Source: Apostichopus californicus (Eukaryota > Echinodermata > Holothuroidea > Aspidochirotida > Stichopodidae). From it: a stretch of DNA of 39,434 bases. Location of the stretch: positions 1-39,434 of the forward strand of contig JAIPMN010004133.1 in NCBI GenBank assembly GCA_020650975.1, in the 5' to 3' direction. Positions 10,401 through 20,200 of this stretch are shown here, one piece after another (position 1 is the stretch's first letter; the number at the start of each line of letters is the position of its first letter). The notes beneath the pieces are model-generated. The model made no database searches, was not told where the DNA came from, and saw only the letters and a list, made by a program, of their open reading frames with translations. A program made the position numbers and the translations under genes.

Positions 10401-13400
10401 GAGAATTTCCGTCCTGCACTGTCAAGTGAAAAAGAAAAGACTTGAATTTAGAGTGGAAATTGTTGGCTTTTGATTCCTTCATCTTCATTAAGTTCTTCGT
10501 ATAGCTGTCAGTAATGGACTAGGCATTCCACTTGTCTTGATCTCAGACAATGCAAGAGCATATACTCGGACACCCTCTGAACCACACAACAACTCTTTGG
10601 AATTTGGTTATTGGAGTTTGGCCAAAGCTTGGGTGATGGGAAGGGATACTGATCATGTATTTATCCTTGAAGAACATTAAATATGGATATCTTGATCTGA
10701 CAGTCTAATTATATCTAGTTAAATACATGGCCTGACCTATCTATTATGTAAATATTATATAACTGATAAAACTTTGTCTTTTCACTTACAACTCTCAAAA
10801 AGCAGCTTGACCTTCAGCCGGCAAAACTTGTCACCATCCTTCACCAAATAAAACAGTTAACAATTATCTTGATTCTTTGTTTCTAATCAGAGCTATGATG
10901 ATAAATTGCATTATGTTCTAGTGATTCTGCCCTCTATGTTTACAAATAACTGATGGCCCATACTAAAAATATCTATCACCTGTATTCCAATCTCTGCACC
11001 TCTTCTGAACATCTACCTACAGCCATCTAAATTCCAAACATGCAGTCAAACATAATTTGTGCAAAAATTTCTTCTACCTTTTTCGTGCAGCTGACCACAT
11101 ATTTTGTTTTGTCTTCTACTCCAACAAACATATGATTAGTTTTAAGGCTGAAAAAATACTTCTTCTCCGTCTGCAAGTTTCTGCAAACTTCTCGACTAAT
11201 CTCTCCAGTGATTGATTGATGAATAATTTGTCAGAATTTTCTTGCCTGCCATCAGCTTTTAAATTTCACATCTTGTTGATCAAGTCTTCTTGAACACTTA
11301 TTTCTCAACTTGTTTGCGCACCGGATTCGCTCGGTTGTTAACCGATTTCATTAACGGGGTGGTTCGGCGTTTACGCAGAGGCCGCTGTCATATCGGTCCT
11401 AACGGTGCCGTAGATACGGGTACTAATGGGTGTTATCTATCACAATTACAGGTCTCGAAATATTTTGTATAGCGCTGCAACATATCTCAGTCCATGTACT
11501 AGTTGTGGATCTATGTCTTCAACAATTACGAGGAGGATCACGTAAAGGTATAAGTCCAGTGTATTCCATTAAGGAGACATGGATCCAAGTTTACTGATGC
11601 TCAAAACTTAAACTCAGTTAAGCGGACTAAAAATACCTTGAATAAGCTTTCTGATTGGTTTACGACCAGACGTGTGTAAAGATGCCGAATCAAGGATGGA
11701 CGACATTTCATTGCCACATTGTGCTTGCTATGAGTGTTATAAACCGTATGTTAGTTCGAATATGTCACACTATGTGTGAATTAGGGAATGTGCAGCAGGT
11801 ACATTGAACAGCAGTGTCTGTCAGAGAATCCTCCAAGGAATTCTCACTGATTCCAGAGACTGCAGCTGGTCAAGTTTTGTGGAACTAGAAAGGATCGATA
11901 TGACAGCACCCTCTGTTGATGAAGGGCACGTCTAGAGATGGGGTCAGATGGTGTCTCAAGGACTAAAGAGCCCATTGCTGCCTCTTCGTGGCTACAGCAT
12001 CACTTTAAATCGGACAGAGGATATTGACCGGTGTGTGCGTACATCCATGTGTATGAGGTGGGCCATTCTACATAACCACTTCATGTTCAGACTGAAAACA
12101 AACAAGCCACCCTTTGTGGTATCAGACAGATTCAATACCAACACTGGTAACACTTTTGTCAAAATACAGTTTCTCTTAAGAAGACAGTCATGATTTATAA
12201 TGAAAACAGCCTTACTTTGAAATCCCTGCTTGCCAGATGGACTAGCCATTTTGTTGTTTGGCACGGGCCGGTTACCTTAAAAGCAATGGAAGGCAATGAA
12301 GAAGAGATCAAACTTAATATGCTCTCACCTGATCTAGTTATGACAGAAGACTGATGCAGCAATCACTTCACAAAGTGGGAGTAGTTGACAAAGGTTTAAT
12401 TTAAATGCTAAAGAATTTCTGACCAATCAATATCTTACATAATTGGAGTATTTAAAAATGGTTTAATGCTTTGAACTGTATCGCTTAGTGTTAAAAAAAA
12501 AACGATCTTGTGGGAACTTTCACCTTTAGATAGCCCTGCTTAAAATGAGCACCCTTCTGTGTTACATTCCATTTTGTATGAATGTTTGAATGAATGTATG
12601 GGGGGGGGGGGGATGATACTAACGTAATCCACTTCTGCCAGTGGTTAAAACAAGTCTGCCCCAAGTTACAGGCTTCTTGGCTGGGTGGAGTTCCTTGGAC
12701 TTGCATTGCTTAGGCCAAACCGGTATGATTCAGGAATCCAAAATTGTTCCTAAGTTAACTAACGGAATTTCTTAGTTTAAGTGTCAATAAAACATTTCTA
12801 TTTGTAAACAAAGAGGACAGAATTTTACATCATGCTCATCACAGATCCATTATTTATTGACCTTAAGCTAAGGGCTTTCCACTGTACCTGACGGTCATCA
12901 GAACCTCATTACTTTTCAAAACTCATTACCATCTACAAGTACTTAAGGAAATAATATCACAACAAAGTAACTGTCATTACTGCTACTAGGAAAGAAGACG
13001 TGGCTTACCTTGTGGGGTTGGTTGATTGGATGTTGACGAACCTTGGTAAAGTTTGGGATTACCGATGATTTCATTGTTAACTGAGTCGGCACTAGCAACG
13101 ACCTTCGCATCTAGAATAACGATCACCTTCCTGAAAAAGGTCACATGATGTGATGTTTTGTAACATGTTCAGCTCTCTCAATCTTTCTTCCCACCTCCTC
13201 CAAAAAAACTTAAAAATGGATGAACTTCACCACTGACAGAGACAAAATATTGAATTTATACATGGGACTTTTGTCTTTAAACTTCCTTCGGTCTGTGCTT
13301 GTCTGATTAATTAAAAACAAAAGCCAAAAACAAAAGACCCACAGAAGATACAGACATGTATTAAGGGTTACATAATAAAATGAGTTGAAGACTAAACCAT

Positions 13401-15994
13401 GAGAGCTCCAAATGTTGCTGTTTATGGTACAAAGAGACATAAATAAATCCATGACTTACTTGGTAGGGGCGATGGATGTACAAGTGTAATTGATAACTTG
13501 AATCACAGCTTTTGGGTGGAAATAGTTTGATGTGACTTTGGTGTTCAACTGGGTGGCAAGCATTACTGGAACAAAGAGAAATGGAAAAACGTAGGACGGG
13601 TAAACTCTTGGAGACTGAGAAATCAAGATCTTGTGTGTTATAACATTACATTAATATTCCTGTAAAGTTTCGATGCAACATTCTTAACGATCTTAAAAGG
13701 GGAATCAATGCAACTATCATCTTATGGCTTACAGTATATGACAGAGAATAAATCCCTCCAAACAGCGGAAGAATATTTCAAGTTTGGGAGATATCGTAGT
13801 TTAAATGTCGTGTCTGTGAGTTTTCATTTTTCAATCTCTGATGTCATAGTGCCTCTTGGATCTGAAACTGTTTACTTTATCTTTTTCCAATTAATATTTT
13901 CAAGGTAGAACGTGAACAGTGTTGACACTCAAACCAAAATGACATCATTATGACCTGTAAAGACGTTCAATATTTTAGATTCAGCATTTACAGAAAATAA
14001 ATATTGTATCATATAAAGAAAAACACACATAATTGAAGAGCATGTGGTGCTATGACGTCGTATATCTCTGACATGCTCCAGACATAAACTCTGATATGAG
14101 TGTTTTCGCTCCAGTAACATGCATTTACTCCCAAGAACATCGTCGGCCTAAACACACATGGGGTGACAAATCGTTCATGACAGTTTTCTATATCTTACAG
14201 ACCATATCATGATGGTTGTTTTGCGTCTTTTTAAGCTTCAAAGTCCATGTATTTTACCACTAAGTCTCCATACATAATTTGTTCAAATTTATTTACTGTC
14301 AGTCTCATGAGATAGGCCTAGTTTAACAAACTTCAGATGGAGCAGTTACTATACAGTAATCATAGTCTCACCTGAACAGTTGTGGTTGCCATCTGACAAC
14401 AGAAGTCTGTAACGGTCACCTGGTTTACTGGGATTGGCAGCTACCATCTTCTTACAAGCCTAGAGTATTGTAAAAAAAAAAGAAAGTGTTGGAAGAGAGG
14501 ACCATTGCTACATTAGTTCAAGTCTATTCAATGCTGCAATTTTGACTTAAACTGTGTCTGATCAAATCTGACCGCTATGACTACCTTGATTCAGTTGGTT
14601 TTTGCTAAAAATTTGTTTCTAATAAATACAAAATATTTTGAACATTTTCTTGCATAATATTATGTTACATTTCACATTGCACTAATTTTGCAACATTTAC
14701 ATGTCTAATGCAGTCTACAGGACGTGGTCATCCAAATTTGGACCTAAGTTGGAAGTTTGACTTGACAGGTGGCCAATACTTTACAGCATGCAAAGCATTT
14801 GTGCAATTTGTTTTGGTGCACAATTAAGCTTTTCCTTGAAAAAAACTGTTATCCAAAGTCGGATTGCTGCTTCAAAAGAAGTTTGTTAAAAAAAATATGT
14901 TTGGCAAGAGCTTGAACATAAGTCATCTCAATAGCCTATTTCATTTTGAATCCATGATATGGCTGATAGTTACCACAATCTGGAAGGTTGGTTTGTCACG
15001 CTTGTCACCTTCCATGATAGCCTGTTTAAGTAAATAGAAAAATATGTTATTATAGTCTGTAATATCACATCGTAAACTTGCTTCAGAAGAGTGTCATTTG
15101 TTTCACGAGAAAGAAAATGTATTAAGTCTCCCCACACTGTAGGCCCAGGCTAATCATGTAAGCATTCATAGCCTTGACTGCTCACAATCAAAATGTTATT
15201 TCGCCTATTGTAAGATATTGAATATTCATGATACATGTTTATGTAGAAGTTCTGGCGGTGTGCAAACTTGTAAGTTATGCAGCTGCAGTTATGTAATAAA
15301 ACCCAATGCACGCTACAAGCTCGTTCTCTCTCACCCTGTCTGTCAACCAGTCATCATGGTATGATGTAGTTTATGTTAGTCATGTCTAAGAGACATCTTG
15401 TTAAATAGTTTTTGTGTATATCAGCCAGCATGGACGATAAGAATATAAGTTAAGAATACACATTTTGTCATGTTACTTTATTGCCTCAAACAACTCATAT
15501 AACCCAGAACTTTACACATATACTACTTTCTAGGTGTATCAATCATTCTGCAAACTTTATAAAGTAGTTTCACATGTGCCACTTGTGCCTCGATGCATCT
15601 ATTGTCTGTGCCAATCCCATGTGATGCTTTCTGAAATGCAGCAGGCCTACACATTCAAAAAAAAAAAAAAACATGCACTAACTGCCTAGGCAAAGACCGA
15701 AAGAAGGATATTTCTCACATGCACTAGTCATTCCTGCAATGCATAAACAGTGAGAGGCCTTGGCTTGGTATATGCTTTTGCATGTCCTTCAACTTCAAAT
15801 GGGACTAAGCGTAACAATACATATCTCTGTAAGTGTAACCTAGCCTAACGTTAGGTTGAACTTTAACAAAGACCAACTTAGGCCTTGGATAAATTTAGAA
15901 GTCGCCAAGGTTAGCACCGTTGAATTGTCATATTTTAATATTATATCATGAAGAAATTTACCGCAATGGCACCCGCTGATAACTGTGCTGCCAT
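1496..15994 (-). CDS. RPA1: Replication protein A large subunit (RPA70), 3' part outside the window
   Basis: RPA1 is the large subunit of the nuclear single-strand DNA-binding heterotrimer used in replication, repair and checkpoint signalling. Eleven minus-strand coding exons join in phase: 15994-15962, 15021-14974, 14459-14372, 13565-13460, 13130-13009, 5457-5319, 4494-4323, 4051-3956, 3254-3155, 2788-2649 and 1644-1496. All have GT donors and AG acceptors. They encode about 397 residues. Residues 1-110 form the N-terminal OB fold (AQLSAGAIA start; RYRLLLSDG at 43-51), followed by a linker to about 168. Domain A runs from about 170 to 280 ([28 protein letters not shown] with Phe221). Domain B runs from about 295 to 398 (TLWG with Trp345; [15 protein letters not shown] with Phe370). 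The start at 15994 has a purine at -3 and G at +4. The frame stays open upstream, so the start rests on homology. The zinc-binding C-terminal domain is missing because the window ends. Confidence 0.95.
2346..2546. repeat. Tandem duplication, about 103-bp period, with internal hairpin
   Basis: Two copies (2346-2442 and 2449-2546) differ by a one-base insertion and a few substitutions. Each copy contains the inverted pair TGTACT / AGTACA separated by eight bases. Each also contains two direct copies of TTACTAGAATCC. The block lies in RPA1 intron 10, shortly downstream of the exon at 2649-2788. Confidence 0.85.
3085..3118 (+). repeat. G-run tract with quadruplex potential
   Basis: Several runs of four or more G, including one of about ten, lie close together on the plus strand, which is the template strand of RPA1. 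The tract sits in intron 9, about 40 bp downstream of the donor of the exon at 3155-3254. The spacing satisfies the usual four-run quadruplex pattern. Whether it folds cannot be told from sequence. Confidence 0.6.
4651..4772. repeat. Dispersed repeat C, copy 2 (122 bp)
   Basis: This is the second copy of the block at 563-684, in the same orientation. It lies in RPA1 intron 6, upstream (in transcription order) of the DNA-binding domain A exon at 4323-4494. Confidence 0.7.
7902..8136 (+). mobile_element. tRNA-derived SINE, plus-strand copy
   Basis: The 5' part is tRNA-like. A-box TAGCTCAGTGG is at 7909-7919 and B-box-like GGTTCGACTCA at 7953-7963. The first six bases (7902-7907) pair, with one mismatch, with CACTCC at 7962-7967 as an acceptor stem would. 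A tRNA-unrelated body of about 150 bp follows, then a short ATAC-type repeat tail at about 8118-8136. A second copy lies at 24217-24458 on the other strand, which shows a dispersed family. Transcription would be by RNA polymerase III and mobilisation by a partner LINE. I could not identify a target-site duplication. Confidence 0.85.
8622..12249 (-). CDS. Unrecognised nested gene with C-terminal coiled coil (candidate)
   Basis: I do not recognise this protein. Five exons have good splice sites and matching phases: 11170-11078 (possibly starting at 11202), 10838-10790, 10418-10327, 9296-9234 and 8741-8622 (stop TAG at 8624-8622). The last two encode a charged helix ([18 protein letters not shown], then [14 protein letters not shown]), a coiled coil typical of C-terminal tails of many animal nuclear proteins. 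The exons at 11170 and 10838 read like a small lysine-rich globular part ([27 protein letters not shown]). Two weaker 5' exons, 12249-12216 (ATG in good context, [11 protein letters not shown]) and 11723-11637, close the frame to 189 residues when the third exon starts at 11202. Their acceptors are poor. The gene lies within RPA1 intron 5 on the same strand. It could alternatively supply alternative RPA1 exons. Confidence 0.45.
9493..9600. repeat. Minisatellite, 14-bp unit
   Basis: About seven head-to-tail copies of a 14-bp unit close to AGGGAGTGGGTTGA lie here, with more degenerate units at the right end. All three minus-strand frames stay open across it and read as proline- and serine-rich low-complexity peptides. 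These are artefacts of the repeat. It sits in the nested-gene intron between the exons at 10327 and 9296. Confidence 0.85.
9958..9985 (+). repeat. G-run tract with quadruplex potential
   Basis: Four runs of four or five G, separated by one to three other bases, lie on the plus strand and match the simple quadruplex pattern. No other function is visible. Confidence 0.55.
11314..11475. other. CpG-dense patch inside RPA1 intron 5
   Basis: I count 16 CpG dinucleotides in about 160 bp, while the surrounding intron has very few. The patch lies just upstream (on the minus strand) of the well-supported nested-gene exon at 11170-11078 and between that exon and the weaker candidate at 11637-11723. It could be a small unmethylated promoter patch or a recently inserted piece of foreign composition. 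A 60-codon plus-strand open frame covers it, but I do not recognise it and do not call it a gene. Confidence 0.4.
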
Positions 15995-17270
15995 TTCTTT
16001 GCCAGAAACGAGGGTTGAGATGCTTAATGAATTCTGGATAGAGGAAATATCGTGCAGCCTTTCTTTGTAACAACGTTTTAGGTTTGATGCGAAACTCCCG
16101 CCACCTTCGACTGATATCCAAAATGGTGAGCGGGAATAAGAAGTCAGAAGCAATATATCCACCGAGTGGTAACACCTACAATTTACTGCTAAAAATACTT
16201 TTAAAAATATCGGAGTTACTTTTAAAAACCCGAATTATTTTATACAATTGAAAATATTGTTAAAATTGTTTTTGAGCAAAGCTTGATACGAGATAAATAT
16301 ATTTTTGTATTTGTATCTCGTTAGGATAACAACGAAACACCAGTTTATTTTACATTCCAGAGTAATGATGTCATGAATGTTTACTATTGGACTACTTGCT
16401 GATTTGAGGTTTCACAGCCCGGCGTGAGAGATCGCTATACAATTCAGTGGAACGTAGTATGTTATTATTGCCAGGTTAGCCTAACCAGCACAAATATTCT
16501 AACTATGGCATAGTGGCACTACATTCCTTCAAGATTCTTTCTACAAAATCACGATCAGAGGTCATCATCATACAAATGGTGACTCGCTTTTGAAGAACAA
16601 ATGGTTGGATCTCGTCTAGGCCTACTGCCCATTTGCACAATCTGAAGTCGGAACTAGTGCTAATTACGAATCCATCATTAACATTTTATAGTTAGCTTAA
16701 TAGTTAACAATAACACATTAGGAAAACTTTACGATTTAGGCTAAGCTATCCTTGGTGTTCTTTGTAGTGTAGTTCTAAGTCGGATGTAGTATGCCTATAG
16801 CATTGTTATTTAGACCAGATACAGGTTTCAAACGAAAACAGTAACTGTAGTGTAAGGCACAGTAGCCTAGGCTAGCTCAGCTAGACCTATTGGCAGACTT
16901 TTGCATGTAGCGAGAGTAACAAGTGAAGAATAGTTCTTGTACAGGATATACACTTGAGTAACACAATCAATTCCTGGAGATTGTGACTGTGAGACTAAGT
17001 CACAACTGAAGGCTACAACAACTTGTGATTATTCAGTTGGGTACTGTATTGCCTTGTCTGTTTTAAGTGAGTCACTAACTTTACAACCAAACCCCAAATA
17101 GCAAAATCCCTGAAGCTGGGTAATGGAGAAGGCTTTAGTGAATTAAATTACACTGCTTTTGCTCTGAAAAGAGAAGAAAACCTTCCCATATTGTGGAGAT
17201 TGATCAACATTGAGAACTCAATTAAATCCAAGATTAATTTTCATTCCTGAGGATTCTGAAGTAGTGAAAA
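15995..17270. promoter_or_regulatory. Shared upstream region of divergent RPA1 and NF2
   Basis: The RPA1 start codon (15994, minus strand) and the NF2 start codon (17271, plus strand) point away from each other and are 1,276 bp apart. This region must hold both 5' untranslated regions, unless there are upstream non-coding exons, and at least one promoter. Two sites resembling the E2F core (TTTSSCGC) lie 100-140 bp upstream of the RPA1 start: CTCCCGCC at 16095-16102 and GCGGGAA at 16130-16136. E2F control would suit an S-phase gene, but the matches are imperfect. I see no TATA box that I would defend. Confidence 0.5.
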
Positions 17271-20200
17271 ATGTCAATGCTACGTAGGAAACCAAGGAAC
17301 TTTACTGTACGTGTTTCCACCATGGATGCTGAACTTGAGTTCAGCATGGATGTAAGTATATGTTTGGAATACTTTTTTCCTACTCACTCTAGGTAAACCT
17401 GATTCGTCACTTCTTTTCATATTTTTTATTTTTATTGTGCATGGTGTACTGATGAAGTTAACAATTTTTTGTGATACCTTTGTTTCTGAAATCCTAGGAG
17501 GCGTATGTTAATTTGTTGCAATATGTCAGTGGTGGCTTTAGGATTTCTTGGAAGAGGGAGTCCAGGAGAAATGTGTAGATCTGTAGATACCGAAATTACT
17601 ACAGAAATAGCAGTGAAGACGAAAACATCGGCACAAAGTAAGGAATGCCTTCGGTTGAAGCACATTTAGTGAGATGAGTCATAGGTATTATGTGATAAAA
17701 CATAATAATACTTAGTAATAATTAAACTGCAACTCACCAATTACAGTTTTGACTGCCTCTTGACTATTCACAACAGATCTTTCAAAGTCCAAACATAAAA
17801 AGGGATCCGGCACAAAATATATAATTATAACGAAATATATAAATGATGAAAGAAAGTAATGATGGTTAAGACTTTCCAGTAAAGAAAAAATAAGCGGCGA
17901 GTGTAAGTTCCAAGGAAAAATGCGTAATTTCCAGAATGATATAGAACAAAGACAAGAGGATGTTAAATAAACCTCTATATCTCGCGGAGCCACAGGGTCA
18001 TGAATTCCATTTCTTCGAAATCCTAAAACAAAAGCAGGGTTATGCATGACTCATAGGGGTACACCGGAAGAACTCCTAAAATAGTGAGGGCGTACTATCG
18101 AATTAACAAAATCTATCGTGTTAGGTTTGCCTCACTACACACACTAAACTCTTCCATTTTATGTACCTTGTGTTGAGCAAAATTATGTTTGCAGCTTATA
18201 TTCAGAGCCAAAAGCATTTCAGAATTGCCTGCCTGGACCCACCCCTTGACTTATGTAACTTGTGTGTTAAGTGCTAACTGTATATATCACAATACCCAAA
18301 ATCACTACCATGTGAGTGACTCAGAAACAATCACACTGTGTACTTAATACTTAACAGTTTGGGAGGAAGAATTTGTTTTATTATATTCTTTTATCCACTA
18401 TTTTTATTAACTTAATTTAATTTAACTTGATTTGTTTTGTTTTTTAATTCTACTTATTATTGTTTTACTCTCATCATGTAAAGCGCATATGAATATATGT
18501 TATAGTATTTGCGCTATATAAGGAACCATAATAATAATAATAATAATATATACCATATTTGGATAAAGAAGCAATACAACAAAAACTCTTTGAGGGAGGG
18601 TGACGGTTGAACTTGCGATTCAAAATCTTCAATAATCTCTAAATTTAAACTAATTTACTGCAGTAATTAATTATCTTTGCAGTGGAAGGCACATGGTCAC
18701 CAGTTGTTTGAACTGGTTTGTCGCACCATTGGACTGAGGGAGACCTGGTACTTCGGACTGCAATATGTGGACAACAAGGGATACACAGCGTGGCTGAAAT
18801 TGGACAAGAAGGTAAATTAAATGTCAATGATTCATATTCTTTCACTCATTTGAGATATAAACAAAATTGTCTCATAAGTTGAACTTTCAAAACAAAATCT
18901 TATTGAGAAGTTATGAATGTGAAAAGTTGAATACTGTCGTGGGTGTCACAGTTGTAAATCTAGTGTCATAATGTAGATATCCTGTCAACATAGCTGAGCT
19001 CTGCTATTGGTTTAATATTTGTTGGAGATCCCAGAGATGGACCAATTCAGGTAACAAAGAGTTGGACTAATGAGTTTTCTTTAACTTGCATCCAGTGTGG
19101 TGTGTGTATTCTTGCCATGTTTACCACAGTTTAAAGTTCCTGATGAAATGATCTTTACTTTGTTGTATTAAAAAAATAGATTATAAAGATTTATTGAGAG
19201 TATATATAGGATGATCCAATACTTTGGAGGCTTCATGGTCGTTTTGAAATATGTACAAAAGGGTACAAAATGTTATGATAATGAATAAAATATTTATGAA
19301 TATTTGCTACTTTCAAACATCATTCAGTGTGGACGGTCCACAATGTTGGACTTGAGTAGACATACTACTCTGTCTTTCGGAGGGGTATCTTGTGATCCAT
19401 GTGGTGGAGACAGCCGCTGGTGAAACACAAATGCACAAAAACGTGAACTAAAGCCGCAGCAACATAGTATTGGTGTCTTATCAGCTTTTAAAGCTGGAGT
19501 ATTATTTTGATCTTCCTGCTTGGAAATGCTGTCAAATGTTTGAAATCACTTATTTTCGTTGAGTGTTTGCAAAACGGATGAAATGTTGTACGTTGATCTA
19601 TAGAGGGTACTCAAGAATGTTCTATCCTCGTGCTTCTGAAGGATGGTGTTTCTTTTTCCTTGTGTTATCGTTCATGTGATATTTACTTTGTCACATGGCA
19701 CAGCAGGTGTTATGCACTTTTTCACTTGTCGAAGAGTTGTGCCTTTTAACGACCAGTATCTTAAAAGTATAAATCTTATATCTTTCCATCAAATTGCTTG
19801 CATTGATCAACCGTGGTCGCTCTCACGCTCTATTTATGTATCCGTTTCTCAGGTCCAGGAACAGAATATTCCTAAGGTCAGTCCCGTCCCGTTTAACTTC
19901 CAGGCCAAGTTCTACCCGGAGGAGGTCTCAGAGGAGCTGATTCAAGAGATCACGCAACATTTGTTCTTCCTTCAAGTCAAGCAGCAGATACTCAACCAGG
20001 AGATATACTGCTCTCCAGAGGCTTCTGTACTGTTAGCATCATATGCCGTCCAAGCAAAGGTAAAACTGTATAAACATACCTTCCATATTGATTAATGTGC
20101 AACATCCTCCAAGGTTGAAAACCTTGGCTGCAAATTTTCAGTGAAAACGATTAAAAGTCTGGGCAAAGTCCTGCTGTATTTGTTTAAACAGCTCTAAACT

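Larger units (their letters stand above)
5458..13008 (-). other. RPA1 intron 5 (large, hosts other elements)
   Basis: The exon at 13130-13009 ends one base into a codon. The exon at 5457 supplies the other two, giving Gly and continuing into the linker and domain A. About 7.5 kb therefore separates them, against 0.3-2.2 kb for the other RPA1 introns seen here. Inside it lie a candidate same-strand nested gene (12249-8622), a tRNA-derived SINE (7902-8136), a 14-bp-unit minisatellite (about 9493-9600), a G-run tract (9958-9985) and a CpG-dense patch (11314-11475). From 5458 to about 7900 I see only AT-rich sequence and no supported gene. Confidence 0.85.

Noticed and set aside
11290-11472. 60-codon plus-strand open frame across the CpG-rich patch
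   Set aside because: No family is recognised, and there are no supporting splice sites or second exon. Its length is within chance for GC-richer sequence.
15840-16175. 111-codon minus-strand open frame over the RPA1 first exon
   Set aside because: It is in a different frame from the RPA1 start and matches nothing I recognise.
19643-19852. Extension of NF2 exon 3 upstream to an ATG at 19643
   Set aside because: The frame is open, but the acceptor at 19851-19852 and the match to merlin begin exactly at 19853. The upstream residues resemble nothing in the family.
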